Origin: Gemmatimonadaceae bacterium
GTDB lineage: Bacteria > Gemmatimonadota > Gemmatimonadetes > Gemmatimonadales > Gemmatimonadaceae
Reading direction: 5' to 3'
Length of the DNA stretch: 64,000 nucleotides
NCBI GenBank assembly: GCA_040882285.1
Contig: JBBEBQ010000005.1
Coordinates: 463,633-527,632 of the forward strand
The number at the start of each line of letters is the position of its first letter. Position 1 is the stretch's first letter. Made by a program: the position numbers and the translations under genes. Of the stretch, positions 43,129-52,115 are shown piece by piece. The notes below the pieces were generated by a model. The model worked only from the letters and a program-made list of their open reading frames with translations, had not been told where the DNA came from and made no database searches.

Positions 43129-45972
43129 GTGCAGCTCTCCTTTCACTACCTCGGACATTTCAGGACGCGCGATTCGCCGCCGCCCTTCGTATTGCGGTTG
43201 ATTCTGCTCGTTGCTCTGCTCTGTCCGATTGTCGCTTCTGGCCAAGCGGTGAATCGTGACAGTGCAGAGTATGCACGAGCGGAAAGTCTTTTTTGGCGGG
43301 CGGATACGCTTGCCCAATCCGCCGATAGCGCGCAGCTGCTCCAGGCACTCACACTCTGGCGAGAAGCACTGCCGCTATACGAGCTAGGTCACCACTCGGA
43401 GGATGTCGCCTACACCTTCCACCGCGTCGCGCGAGTTCACTACCGACTCGGAAAGCCTGACTCGGCGCTCGCCTATTACGCGCGGGCGCTACCGATCTTG
43501 CGCGAAGTGGGGAACCGCACAGTTGAGGCGACAACCCTCAACAACATCGGCGCGGTGCAGAGGAGTCTTGGCCGTCCGGATTCGGCGCTCGCCTATTACG
43601 CGCGGGCGCTCCCCATAGTGCGCGAAGTGGGGGACCGCAGAGTTGAGGCGGCCACGCTCACCAGCATCGGCGTGGTCCAGTCCAACCTCGGCCGTCCGGA
43701 TTCGGCGCTCGCCTATTATGCGCGGGCGCTCCCCATCCAGCGTGACGTGGGGGACCGTTCCAGCGAGGCGGCAACGCTCAACAACATCGGCTCGGTCCAA
43801 TCGGACCTCGGCCGTCCGGATTCGGCGCTCGCCTATTATGCGCGGGCGCTCCCCATAGTGCGCGAAGTGGGGAACCGTTCCGGCGAGGCGGCCACGCTCA
43901 CCAACATCGGCTCGGTCCAGTCCAACCTCGGCCGTCCGGATTCGGCGCTCGCCTATTACGCGCGGGCGCTCCCCATAGTGCGCGAAGTGGGGGACCGCAG
44001 AGTTGAGGCGGCCACGCTCACCAGCATCGGCGTGGTCCAGTCCAACCTCGGCCGTCCGGATTCGGCGCTCGCCTATTACGCGCTGGCGCTCCCGATCCAC
44101 CGTGAGGTTGGGGACCGCTCGGGCGAGGCGGCAACGCTCAACAACATCGGCCTGGTCCAATCCAACCTCGGCCGTCCGGATTCGGCGCTCGCCTATTATG
44201 CGCGGGCGCTCCCCATCCAGCGTGACGTGGGGGACCGTTCCGGCGAGGCGATAACGCTCACCAACATCGGCTCGGTCCAGTCCAACCTCGGCCGTCCGGA
44301 TTCGGCGCTCGCCTATTACGCGCTGGCGCTCCCGATCCACCGTGAGGTTGGGAACCGCTCGGGCGAGGCGCTGACTTTTCAAAACGTCGGTTACGTTCTC
44401 CTCCGTACGAAAAGCGACGGCAGCGCTCGGTCTGCGGCGGCGGCATTCGATAGCGCGGCAGCACTGCTCGCGCAGATCCGGCGCAGCGCCGGCGGCGATG
44501 CGAACGCGGTGAGTTTTAGCGAGACTGGCGGCGACACCCACACCGGATGGTCGCTCGCCTGGCAACGGCTGGCGGAGGAACAGCGCGCCCCAGGCGATTC
44601 TCTAGCATTCACTCACGCGGTGGCCTCGTCTCTCGCCGCCGCCGAGCGCGGGCGAGCGCAGGCCCTTCGGGATCTCCTGGATCGCCGGTCCTGGGCGAGC
44701 GTCACGGATCTCGATGCAAGCGATACCATCCCGGGAGCGGATCTCGCGGACGAGGCGGGCCGGCTCCTCGCACCACTCCGCTCGGCCAAAACGGCTCTTC
44801 TCTACTATCTAACGGACGGCGACACGCTCCGGACGTGGTTCCTCAGCCCGACTGGCACGTTCGAAGTTCTCCCTACTATTGCGCAATCAAAAGCCGATCT
44901 CACTCGAAAGATGGCGACAGCGCGCGCAGCACTCGGCGCCGACGCCGTCGCCGCTCGGCAACGCCGTGGGGATCCTCCTTGGGCAGGCGAGGCCCGTGCT
45001 CCGATCGCGCAACCGGACAGGGTCAGTAGGGATCTCCTTGGGGGTAGTGCGGGTGATCCGATCGCCGCGCCAGCCGCGCTACAGGAGTTGAGCGCAGGCG
45101 TGCTGCCGGCCGACCTGGAGGCGCTCCTGCCCCCTGGTACGGAGCTCGTCATCGTGCCGCATGGCGCGCTTGGACAGGTGCCTTTCGCGGCGTTGACACT
45201 CCCGGGAGACACGATCCCGATTGGAGCGCGAAACCCGCTCCGGTACGCGCCGTCCCTCCGCGCGCTTGTCGCAGCGGAGGCAGCTGGAGAGGCCACGCCG
45301 AGCACCGGCGCGGGAAAGGCACGCGGCCACGCAATCGTCGTCGGCAATCCTCAGATGCCCGAAGTGCGCGACGAGACTGGAAACTCGCACCAACTGTCGG
45401 AGCTACCGGGAGCCGCAGAAGAAGGACGGTGGGTCGCGACGAAGCTTGGCGTACAGGTGCTAACAGGCTCTGCGGCATCAGAGAGCGTTGTGCGCGACTC
45501 GCTTTCCAACGCCTGGGTCGTGCACTTGGCCACGCACGGTCTGGCCTACGGCACTAAAGCAAGAGTCCGCGACTCCTATGTCGCGTTAGCCCCCGGCGCG
45601 GGCCACGACGGGCTCCTGACTTTGGGAGAGCTCCTCAATGACCACGCGCTGCGATTGTCGGCTGAACTCATCGTGCTCTCCGCTTGCCAGACCGGACTCG
45701 GCGAATCCCGTGAATCAGAGGGTACCGTCGGACTGCAACGCGGTCTCCTGGCAAAGGGCGCTCGCAGTGTGCTCGTCAGCTTGTGGAGCGTGGACGACGC
45801 GGCGACGCTCCTCCTCATGGAACGGTTCTACACGCACTGGCTCGGCCAAGACGGTCGGCCCACTCTCAGCAAGGCGGAAGCGCTCCGGCTCGCGCAAAAC
45901 GACGTGCGCACCACGAAGCAATTCACTAATCCGCGATACTGGGCCGCGTTTCAGCTAGTGGGAGCCCGGTAG
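43129..45972 (+). CDS. Secreted TPR-CHAT protease
   Basis: 947 residues from the GTG at 43129, which has GGAGG ten bases upstream; a TTG 32 codons earlier is the alternative. A signal peptide (FVLRLILLVALLCPIVASGQ) is followed by two divergent TPR-like repeats, then eight near-identical 40-residue TPR units (about residues 107-426), a linker, and a C-terminal CHAT domain. The caspase-like dyad is intact: His in VVHLATHGLAYG and Cys in IVLSACQTGLGES. LWSVDDAATLLLMERFYTHW follows as in other CHAT proteins. An extracytoplasmic, TPR-guided cysteine protease is the best description; its target is unknown. Confidence 0.87.
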   Translation: MQLSFHYLGHFRTRDSPPPFVLRLILLVALLCPIVASGQAVNRDSAEYARAESLFWRADTLAQSADSAQLLQALTLWREALPLYELGHHSEDVAYTFHRVARVHYRLGKPDSALAYYARALPILREVGNRTVEATTLNNIGAVQRSLGRPDSALAYYARALPIVREVGDRRVEAATLTSIGVVQSNLGRPDSALAYYARALPIQRDVGDRSSEAATLNNIGSVQSDLGRPDSALAYYARALPIVREVGNRSGEAATLTNIGSVQSNLGRPDSALAYYARALPIVREVGDRRVEAATLTSIGVVQSNLGRPDSALAYYALALPIHREVGDRSGEAATLNNIGLVQSNLGRPDSALAYYARALPIQRDVGDRSGEAITLTNIGSVQSNLGRPDSALAYYALALPIHREVGNRSGEALTFQNVGYVLLRTKSDGSARSAAAAFDSAAALLAQIRRSAGGDANAVSFSETGGDTHTGWSLAWQRLAEEQRAPGDSLAFTHAVASSLAAAERGRAQALRDLLDRRSWASVTDLDASDTIPGADLADEAGRLLAPLRSAKTALLYYLTDGDTLRTWFLSPTGTFEVLPTIAQSKADLTRKMATARAALGADAVAARQRRGDPPWAGEARAPIAQPDRVSRDLLGGSAGDPIAAPAALQELSAGVLPADLEALLPPGTELVIVPHGALGQVPFAALTLPGDTIPIGARNPLRYAPSLRALVAAEAAGEATPSTGAGKARGHAIVVGNPQMPEVRDETGNSHQLSELPGAAEEGRWVATKLGVQVLTGSAASESVVRDSLSNAWVVHLATHGLAYGTKARVRDSYVALAPGAGHDGLLTLGELLNDHALRLSAELIVLSACQTGLGESRESEGTVGLQRGLLAKGARSVLVSLWSVDDAATLLLMERFYTHWLGQDGRPTLSKAEALRLAQNDVRTTKQFTNPRYWAAFQLVGAR
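43447..44406 (+). repeat. Eight tandem 120-bp TPR-encoding repeats
   Basis: Each 120-bp unit encodes 40 residues starting L-G-(R/K)-PDSALAYYA-x-ALPI. Units 2 (43567) and 5 (43927) differ by a single base over the whole 120 bp; units 6 and 8, and 3 and 7, share long identical stretches. Such DNA identity points to recent expansion or gene conversion, and repeat number probably varies between strains. Confidence 0.95.
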
Positions 45973-46040
45973 CCTGATGAAAAGCGCAACGACGAGAACT
46001 CGGAGCTTGATGGTATCTCCAGTGCGCGGTGTGAGCCGGT

Positions 46041-46068
46041 AAAGAGGTCCGGTTTCCCGGACCTCTTT
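46041..46068. terminator. Bidirectional intrinsic terminator
   Basis: AAAGAGGTCCGG and CCGGACCTCTTT flank a TTTC loop, giving a 12-bp stem with A and T tracts on either side. It lies between the convergent TPR-CHAT gene and the lipoprotein gene. Its core hairpin is the same as the one in the etfB leader and in the etfB relic. Confidence 0.8.
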
Positions 46069-46130
46069 CCACGCGCATCGCTGACCCTGCGGCTGGACGA
46101 ACGCCGAAAGCTCACGTCACAGAGTTTTTG

Positions 46131-46676
46131 CTACGGGTAAAGGCGTAAGTGGTACCTGCCGCCCGCCGGGCAGTCGACAATGGTAGGACCCCATGTGGTC
46201 ATGCTGCCGTCGGTAAAGTCCGCGCGCGCGTACAATCGCGTCGGGCCGGCGACCGCATACGCGTACACGTCGCCCCAGGGACCCAGCGTGCCCGCCGAAT
46301 TCCCGTCGACGTGCGTAGCGATGTAGAGATCGGTGCGGTTGTCGAACCGTACCACGCAGTCGGCCGAGGCCTGCTTGGAGGCTGCGCCGGCGGCCTGCTT
46401 GTGCGCGGGGACCGCCGCGGTAACCGTCGCTCCGGACACGTTTGTCCCGGCGGCCGGTCGTATGTTGGGATCCTGCCCCTTCGCGGCGGCGGTAGCCGGA
46501 TTCGGCCGCGCGTCAGCGACCGGCCCCGAAGCCTCCACCGGTCCCGCCGGCTCCGTTTGCACCGTGCCCGTCACCGTCGTGTCCGCAGTGCCCGCGGGCT
46601 CCTTCGGCGTGCATGCCGCCAGTGCGGCAAAGGAAAGCAGGACCGTTACGCGTTCGAGTCGCCGTAGAGTTCGCAT
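46131..46676 (-). CDS. Hypothetical lipoprotein with a small beta-rich C-terminal domain
   Basis: 181 residues. The N-terminus (LERVTVLLSFAALAAC) is a lipoprotein signal ending in Cys22. A Pro/Ala/Thr-rich linker of about 85 residues follows, then a C-terminal domain CVVRFDNRTDLYIATHVDGN through AYAVAGPTRLYARADF to DCPAGGRYHLRLYP, with two Cys that may pair. I do not recognise the family. The 190 bp upstream contain nothing convincing. Confidence 0.75.
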   Translation of the reverse strand: MRTLRRLERVTVLLSFAALAACTPKEPAGTADTTVTGTVQTEPAGPVEASGPVADARPNPATAAAKGQDPNIRPAAGTNVSGATVTAAVPAHKQAAGAASKQASADCVVRFDNRTDLYIATHVDGNSAGTLGPWGDVYAYAVAGPTRLYARADFTDGSMTTWGPTIVDCPAGGRYHLRLYP

Positions 46677-46868
46677 CGGGTGTCGCTCCTGTGGAATCGG
46701 TTGTGCGGAGGCGCAACGGAACGTCAGGGTGCCGCATCACCCCGGAGGCGCCGGAAAAAGTGCGCGGGTAAATGGTGAACCGCAACCTGACCGGCGTGAT
46801 CCGCTACAGAGGCATGCCGGCGACACTGTGAATTGTCATTACGGCTGAGCCCTCAAGTCACATCGCCG

Positions 46869-48041
46869 TCACTCGAAAGCGCTGATCCCCGTGATGGCCT
46901 GGCCGAGCACCAGCGTATGGATGTCGTGCGTGCCCTCGTACGTGTACACGCTCTCCAGGTTCGCCATGTGCCGCATGGACGCGTACTCGGCGAGGATCCC
47001 GTTGGCGCCGAGCAGCCGCCGCGCCTCGCGCGCGATGTCGGTCGCCATGCTCACGTTGTTGCGCTTGGCGAGCGAGACCTGCTGTGGCGTGAACGTGCCG
47101 GCGTCCTTGAGGCGGCCGAGGTGGAGCGCGAGGAGCTGACCCTTAACTATCTCGGTCAGCATCTCCGCGAGCCGCGCCTGCTGGATCTGGAACGCGGCGA
47201 TCGGTTTGCCGAACATGACGCGATTCCCGGCATAGCTCACCGCTTCCTCGAAGCACGCCATCGCGGCGCCGAGCGCGCCCCAGGAGATGCCGTAGCGCGC
47301 CTGGGTCAGGCACATGAGCGGGCTCTTGAGCCCGCCGGACTTCGGCAGGATCGCGTCGGCGGGGAGCTGCAAGTCTGAGAACACCAGCTCGCTCGTGTCC
47401 GACGCGCGCAGCGAGAGCTTCCCCTTCTGATCCTTCGACGAGAAGCCCGGCGTGTCGCGCGGCACGACGAAGCCACGAATCGACTTGTCGTCGTCGGTGG
47501 CGCCCGTCTTGGCCCAGACGATGGCGACGTGCGCGGTCGAGCCGTTGGTGATCCACATCTTGGAGCCGTTCAACACCCACGTGCCGTCCTTCTGCTCCTT
47601 CGCGCGGGTGATCATCCCCGCCGGGTTGGAGCCGAAGTCGGGCTCGGTGAGACCGAAGCAGCCGATGATCTCGCCCTGCGCCATCTTCGGCAGGTAATGG
47701 CGCTTCTGCTCCTCGCTGCCGAACGCGAAGATCGGATACATCACCAGCGCGCCCTGCACCGACGCGAACGAGCGCACACCGGAATCGCCGCGCTCGAGCT
47801 CCTGCATGATCAGTCCGTACGCGACGTTGTTCAGTCCAGCGCAGCCGTACTCTTCCGGCAGGTTCGCGCCGAACACGCCGAGCTCGGCCATCTCCGGCAC
47901 CAGCTCCAGCGGAAAGCGGCCGTCTATGTAGCAGTCGCCGATGATCGGCAGGACGCGGTCGTCCACGAAGCGGCGGACGGTGTCGCGCACTGCGCGCTCG
48001 TCTTCGGAAAGGCTGCTGTCTATGGCGTAGAAGTCGTTCAC
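46869..48041 (-). CDS. Acyl-CoA dehydrogenase, glutaryl-CoA dehydrogenase-like
   Basis: 390 residues, full length. FAD-dependent oxidation of an acyl-CoA, with electrons passing to ETF. FASVQGALVMYPIFAFGSEE, CFGLTEPDFGSNPAGM, KMWITNGSTAHVAIVWAKTG, and the catalytic Glu in VYTYEGTHDIHTLVLGQAI. The RSFASVQ and ANLESVYTYEGTHDIH context is that of glutaryl-CoA dehydrogenases, so a glutaryl-CoA or similar dicarboxylic substrate is likely but not shown. A diverged piece of a related 3' end lies in the relic at 42.5 kb. Stands alone as a transcription unit. Confidence 0.9.
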   Translation of the reverse strand: MNDFYAIDSSLSEDERAVRDTVRRFVDDRVLPIIGDCYIDGRFPLELVPEMAELGVFGANLPEEYGCAGLNNVAYGLIMQELERGDSGVRSFASVQGALVMYPIFAFGSEEQKRHYLPKMAQGEIIGCFGLTEPDFGSNPAGMITRAKEQKDGTWVLNGSKMWITNGSTAHVAIVWAKTGATDDDKSIRGFVVPRDTPGFSSKDQKGKLSLRASDTSELVFSDLQLPADAILPKSGGLKSPLMCLTQARYGISWGALGAAMACFEEAVSYAGNRVMFGKPIAAFQIQQARLAEMLTEIVKGQLLALHLGRLKDAGTFTPQQVSLAKRNNVSMATDIAREARRLLGANGILAEYASMRHMANLESVYTYEGTHDIHTLVLGQAITGISAFE

Positions 48042-48150
48042 GGCTCTCGGGCGGGGGCGGTTGCGGTGAGTACCAGCCGGAGAGAGCTAATCTAGCGCGA
48101 CAGAAGCGGACTCGTCACGAGTCAACGCCCGGGCGACACGCCCGCCTCGG

Positions 48151-48792
48151 TTATTTGCGCGTGGTCTCTTCCGCCATGGCGACCAGGATCGCGTACCGGT
48201 GCATCTCGCCGTCCGTTTTCACGCCGAGCGCGCGGCGGATGGTCTTGCGATGAAACGCCACGGTGTGCACGGTCACGCCGAGCTCCGCCGCGATCTCCTC
48301 TGAGCTCATCCCTTTCCCGAGCATGCGGACGATGTTCTGCTGGCGGGCCGTGAGCTGGCTGAACCCCGTCGGGCCGGCCACTTTGCCGCGCTTCCCCATC
48401 TCGGGGATCTTTGGAGAGAGATACTTTCCGCCCTCACGAATCACCTCGATCGCCGCGCGCAGCTCGTCGAGCCCGGCGTTTTTCGGAACGAAGCCGCGGG
48501 CGCCCAGCGACATGGCCATGCTCGCGAGATGCGGGTCGACGTGCATGGTCAGCACGAGCACACGCAGCTTGGGATTCGCCTTGAGCAGCTCGGCCAGGAG
48601 ATCGATCCCGTTCCGGTGCGGCAGGGACAGATCCAGCAGCAGGACGTCGGGCTTGCGCCGCTTCACCGCGGCGACGACGTCGGCGCCGTCCTGCACGAGG
48701 TCGAGGACCTCGTAGTCCGCGCTCAGCATCGCCTTGAGCCCCTGTCCGACCAGCTCGTGGTCTTCCGCGAGCAGCAGAGTCGGCAGACTCAC
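48151..48792 (-). CDS. NarL/LuxR-type response regulator
   Basis: 213 residues. Receiver domain (1-120): TLLLAEDHELVGQGLKAML with the acidic pair, phospho-acceptor Asp in DVLLLDLSLPHRNGIDLLAE, and Lys in GFVPKNAGLDELRAAI. LuxR-type helix-turn-helix: LTARQQNIVRMLGKGMSSEE then IAAELGVTVHTVAFHRKTIR. GTG start overlapping the kinase stop (GTGA). The target genes are unknown. Confidence 0.93.
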   Translation of the reverse strand: MSLPTLLLAEDHELVGQGLKAMLSADYEVLDLVQDGADVVAAVKRRKPDVLLLDLSLPHRNGIDLLAELLKANPKLRVLVLTMHVDPHLASMAMSLGARGFVPKNAGLDELRAAIEVIREGGKYLSPKIPEMGKRGKVAGPTGFSQLTARQQNIVRMLGKGMSSEEIAAELGVTVHTVAFHRKTIRRALGVKTDGEMHRYAILVAMAEETTRK

Positions 48793-49574
48793 GGCTGCAC
48801 GGCCTCCTCGAGCGGCACGCGCACCGTGACCATCGTCCCGCTGCCCGGCGCGGAATGAATGCGGGCCGAGCCGCCCACCAGGCGGGCGCGCTCGTCGATT
48901 CCGACCAGACCGATCCCCGCGCGCTGGCCCGCATCCGGATCGAACCCGGCGCCCGAGTCCTTGATGACGAGTTCCGCCTGGATTCCCGCGCGCCGCAGCC
49001 GCACGGATGCGCGCTTCACCCCGGAATGCCGCACGACGTTCCGCAGCGACTCCTGCGCGATTCGAAACAGCGCCAGGCTCGCGTCGCGGGAGAGCGGGAG
49101 TGGAGCGTCCGGCACGTCCAGCTCGACATGCAGGTCCGACGCCCGCTCCACCTCCTCGGCCAGTTGCGCCAGCGCGACCGACACGCCCGCCTGCTCGATC
49201 GCGGACGGATGGAGCCGGTGCGCGAGCTTCCGCAGGGCGTCGGCGAGATCCTGAACCTCGTTGCGGATCCCGTCGAGATGGTGCAAACGCCCGGCGTCAA
49301 GCCCGTGAGCGGAAGTGCCAAGCTCGTCGAGCTCGTGCTTGACGACGACGAGCCGCTGGATCGCGTCGTCGTGCACCTCCCGCGCGACGCGGGCGCGCTC
49401 TTCCTCGTGCGCCTCGAGCAGGCGCTGGGTGTAGCTGCGGTGCACGGCGACGAGCCGGCGCTGCGCGATCACCATGGCTATGCCGAGCCCGCCGATGAGG
49501 ACGAAGACGGCGAGGACGGTGGCCAGGAAGATCCACCAGAGTATCTCGCCGCTCCCCGAAGCAGCATTCCCCAT
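48789..49574 (-). CDS. HisKA_3-type sensor histidine kinase with one transmembrane helix
   Basis: 261 residues from ATG at 49574. One membrane helix (ILWWIFLATVLAVFVLIGGL), then the HisKA_3 dimerisation segment with the phospho-His in EERARVAREVHDDAIQRLVV, and a HATPase_c domain with LFRIAQESLRNVVRHSGVKR, DSGAGFDPDAG, GIGLVGIDERARLVGG. It has almost no input domain of its own; the upstream seven-helix protein, whose gene it overlaps by 97 bp, may be the sensor. Kinase and regulator overlap by GTGA. Confidence 0.88.
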   Translation of the reverse strand: MGNAASGSGEILWWIFLATVLAVFVLIGGLGIAMVIAQRRLVAVHRSYTQRLLEAHEEERARVAREVHDDAIQRLVVVKHELDELGTSAHGLDAGRLHHLDGIRNEVQDLADALRKLAHRLHPSAIEQAGVSVALAQLAEEVERASDLHVELDVPDAPLPLSRDASLALFRIAQESLRNVVRHSGVKRASVRLRRAGIQAELVIKDSGAGFDPDAGQRAGIGLVGIDERARLVGGSARIHSAPGSGTMVTVRVPLEEAVQP

Positions 49575-50116
49575 GTGATTGCGGCGAAGGACAGGACCAG
49601 GGCAGCCGCCCGGACGTTGAAGGCGGCGTGCACGAGATCGACTCGCTCGCGGATAAGGTACCACGCCAGCGGCTGCATGGCGGCGGCGGTCGCGGCATAC
49701 AGCATCACTCCGCCGATGACCCAGAACCAGTCTTCGTCGGCCAGCGATCGCTCGGCTGCGAGGCTCAGGCTGACGAACGTCCAGACCGTGGCCAGCAGCA
49801 TCACTATCGCATGAAAGGGGACGACCGCGAGGCTGAAATTCCTCGGATCGTCGAGTGTCAAAGTGAGCACGACGCTCACCAGGAGCACCAGCGGGATCGC
49901 GATCTTCAGGGCGAGGCGCGCCGGCTTGGCCGGATGCCATTGAGCCAGGGCCCACAGCAGCGCCATGCTCAGGATTGGGTGACCGACGTAGCCGAGCCAG
50001 AGGTTGTTGCGCCCCCGCGAGCCGAGCAGCACGGCAAGAAGGTTCAACGATCCCTCGATTGCGCACCAGAGTACGATTGCCAGCCGCGCCTTCGTCAGGC
50101 TGCGTGCGCTTATCAA
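49478..50116 (-). CDS. Multi-helix membrane protein, probable sensor partner of the kinase
   Basis: About 212 residues from TTG at 50116; a hydrophobic, open frame continues about 20 codons upstream to a CTG that overlaps the preceding stop, and would add another helix. Six to seven transmembrane segments are visible (LAIVLWCAIEGSLNLLAVLL, LVLLVSVVLTLTL, FHAIVMLLATVWTFVSLSLA, VIGGVMLYAATAAAM and others). The tail after the last helix is Ser-rich and lies within the overlap with the kinase gene, so its final 30 residues may not be meaningful. Seven-helix membrane modules often supply the input to such kinases. Confidence 0.65.
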   Translation of the reverse strand: MISARSLTKARLAIVLWCAIEGSLNLLAVLLGSRGRNNLWLGYVGHPILSMALLWALAQWHPAKPARLALKIAIPLVLLVSVVLTLTLDDPRNFSLAVVPFHAIVMLLATVWTFVSLSLAAERSLADEDWFWVIGGVMLYAATAAAMQPLAWYLIRERVDLVHAAFNVRAAALVLSFAAITWGMLLRGAARYSGGSSWPPSSPSSSSSAGSA

Positions 50117-50175
50117 CCCCGCGAGTACGGGGAACCAAGGGGCTCCTACGGCCGCGTACTGGAGCAGCGTCGGCT

Positions 50176-50499
50176 TCAGGCCTGCTCTCCGTTGAGGACG
50201 TTGCCGCCGCCGCAGTACGGCGGACAGGGCAGCGCGAAATCGAACAGTTCGCCCGCGGTCATGTCGTCGCCCGTCCCATCCACTCCGACGAGTAGGAGCT
50301 CGTGCTCACGGCGGTCGTTCCGCCCATAGTAAATCCTGATCCCTGCGCAGCGCGGCTGCGCGAGCAGTCGCTCGAATACGTCGCGCGGAAAAAGGGAGGC
50401 GAGCGGCGATCCATGTGGTGCAACCTCGCGGAAGCCCCTGGTGAGCACCGCGGCGGCTTCGAGCGAGACCTTGTGATTGCGTTCCGGAGGAAAAGCCAT
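50176..50499 (-). CDS. Conserved-looking hypothetical protein
   Basis: 107 residues from ATG at 50499. A helical start (EAAAVLTRGFREVAPHGSPL) is followed by FPRDVFERLLAQPRCAGIRI then YYGRNDRREHELLLVGVDGT, and a C-terminal CPPYCGGGNVLN with two Cys. No signal peptide. I do not recognise a named family. It precedes the membrane-sensor gene on the same strand and may belong to its operon. Confidence 0.65.
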   Translation of the reverse strand: MAFPPERNHKVSLEAAAVLTRGFREVAPHGSPLASLFPRDVFERLLAQPRCAGIRIYYGRNDRREHELLLVGVDGTGDDMTAGELFDFALPCPPYCGGGNVLNGEQA

Positions 50500-50591
50500 G
50501 TCGCGACTCCTGAGAAGTAGGAATCGCTCACATTCGGAAGAGATGACGCATGATGCAAGGGAACCTACTACTAGTAGTAGTCCCCGCTGGT

Positions 50592-51260
50592 TCAGGATCG
50601 TTCGGCCGTTTTGACCGCGCGTGGATCTATCCCCACCTCCCCGCACTTCGCGCGAAACATCCGGTCGTGCGCCACGGGCAGCCCGCTCTCCTGCTGCCAC
50701 TGGTGCACCATCTCGTGCAACAGCGTGTGGATCACGTCCTCCCAGGCGTCGCGCCGGATGTGCCGCCGGCCGATCGCGATGACGGCGGGTCTGTCCGCGG
50801 CCGCAAGTGAATAGTGCCCGAGCTTGCGCTTCATCCTCCTCGAAACGCCGATCGCCATGGACTTGAGCATTCCACCGAAGAACTGGGCGTTCAGCTCGGC
50901 GTGCGCCTCCGTGAGCCGCGCGGCGTACGGCTCGTCGGCGGGATGGGTGGCTTCGCGCCGCGCACGCGCGCGGCGCCCGGGTAGCACCGCGGCATAGCTC
51001 AACAGCACGCGCTTCGCCTCGGACCTGCTGTCGCGCCGCTTCGCCCGCGCGAACCGCACGATGGCACCCACCACTTCGTCGCCGGCGGACGAGTAGCCGC
51101 GATGCACCCGCAGCCAGCCGTCGCCGAAGCTGACCATCGTGGTGCTGTTGTCGGTCAGCGCAACCCTGACGCCGGGATCGAGACCGAGCGCGTACAGCCG
51201 CGCCGGCAGGTCGTCGCCGCCCGCCGGCAGGTCGAGCCCGAGCTGAACCGCCGCGGTCAC
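50592..51260 (-). CDS. SprT-like zinc metallopeptidase-type protein
   Basis: About 222 residues from GTG at 51260, overlapping the stop of the metallophosphoesterase gene. The C-terminal half has HTLLHEMVHQWQQESGLPVA, an HExxH motif, followed by HDRMFRAKCGEVGI, as in SprT-like domains. The N-terminal half (LRVHRGYSSAGDEVVGAIVR) precedes a basic region. SprT/SPRTN relatives act on DNA-protein crosslinks in eukaryotes; the bacterial role is not established. Between it and the hypothetical gene lie 92 bp that include the palindrome ACTACTACTAGTAGTAGT. Confidence 0.82.
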   Translation of the reverse strand: MTAAVQLGLDLPAGGDDLPARLYALGLDPGVRVALTDNSTTMVSFGDGWLRVHRGYSSAGDEVVGAIVRFARAKRRDSRSEAKRVLLSYAAVLPGRRARARREATHPADEPYAARLTEAHAELNAQFFGGMLKSMAIGVSRRMKRKLGHYSLAAADRPAVIAIGRRHIRRDAWEDVIHTLLHEMVHQWQQESGLPVAHDRMFRAKCGEVGIDPRAVKTAERS

Positions 51261-52114
51261 GCCGTCTTGGCCGGTACCGCGCGCGCGAAGGACTGGTGCG
51301 GCCCGCGCACGAACGTCCCCTGCTTCTGCGACCACACGAGCGTCGTCACCTCGGTCGCTTCCGGCAGCACGCTGATGAGATTGACCGACGACGGCCGGCC
51401 GCCACGCGAGCGGTTGGAGACCGTGCCGGCGGTCGATATCACCGTGCCCTTCCTGGTGTGCTCGATGTAGTGCACCGCTTCCTGGTGGTCGTGGCCGCAC
51501 AGCACCACGTCCACGCCCATCTCGGCGAACGCGCCGAGTATGCGCTGCGTGTTCTTGAGCCCGTGCCGCTGGGACAGCTCGCCCTTCACCGGGTTGTGGT
51601 GCATCACGACCACGCGCGCGTCGTCCACCGGCGCGCGGTCGAACTTCTCCCGCAGCGTCGCGAGCTGCGGGCGCGTCACGTAGCCGATGATGGAGATGTC
51701 GCGCACGTTCAGCGTGAGCGTGCGGTACGTGACTCCATGCGACGTGTTCAGCCCGACGAGCGTGAGGCCGGGAATGCTCAACACCGGCTCGAGGTCGTGG
51801 CACACCCACCTCTTGTACGCGTCGAAGATCTTCGGATACGGGCCGAGCCCGAGCGGCGCGCGCCACCAGCGCACGTCGTGATTCCCGGGGACGATGATCG
51901 TCTGGCTGACCTTCTGCGCGTCGCGGAGAAACACCGCCGCGCGCTGGAACTCCCCGGCCCGCGCGCGCTGGCTGACGTCGCCCGAGACGGCGACGACGTC
52001 GAACTCCCCCTCCTGAATCATCGTCTCGATTGCTTCGATCTGCTCCGGGACGGCGGGCCGGCCGAAGTGGAGGTCCGAGATGTGGAAGATCGTCGTCACG
52101 CCTTCCTTGCTCAT
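51257..52114 (-). CDS. Calcineurin-like metallophosphoesterase
   Basis: 285 residues. Metal motifs in order: FHISDLHFG, AVSGDVSQRA, VPGNHDVRW, VVMHHNP and VLCGHDHQEAVHYIEH. No signal peptide. The layout is that of cytosolic cyclic-nucleotide or general phosphodiesterases; the substrate is unknown. ATG at 52114 is chosen because the frame upstream runs into the lipoprotein gene. It is coupled to the SprT-like gene by GTGA. Confidence 0.88.
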   Translation of the reverse strand: MSKEGVTTIFHISDLHFGRPAVPEQIEAIETMIQEGEFDVVAVSGDVSQRARAGEFQRAAVFLRDAQKVSQTIIVPGNHDVRWWRAPLGLGPYPKIFDAYKRWVCHDLEPVLSIPGLTLVGLNTSHGVTYRTLTLNVRDISIIGYVTRPQLATLREKFDRAPVDDARVVVMHHNPVKGELSQRHGLKNTQRILGAFAEMGVDVVLCGHDHQEAVHYIEHTRKGTVISTAGTVSNRSRGGRPSSVNLISVLPEATEVTTLVWSQKQGTFVRGPHQSFARAVPAKTA

Positions 52115-52115
52115 G

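Noticed and set aside
43447..44406. CRISPR-like regular repeats
   Set aside because: The 120-bp units are in-frame TPR codons with no alternating unique spacers.
46772..46831. A 19-codon plus-strand ORF in the gap before the acyl-CoA dehydrogenase gene
   Set aside because: No ribosome-binding site, terminator or linked gene; nothing distinguishes it from chance.
50563..50585. Palindrome ACTACTACTAGTAGTAGT as a possible operator
   Set aside because: Only one copy in the window, and it lies just before the end of the SprT-like gene on the minus strand; more likely a weak hairpin.
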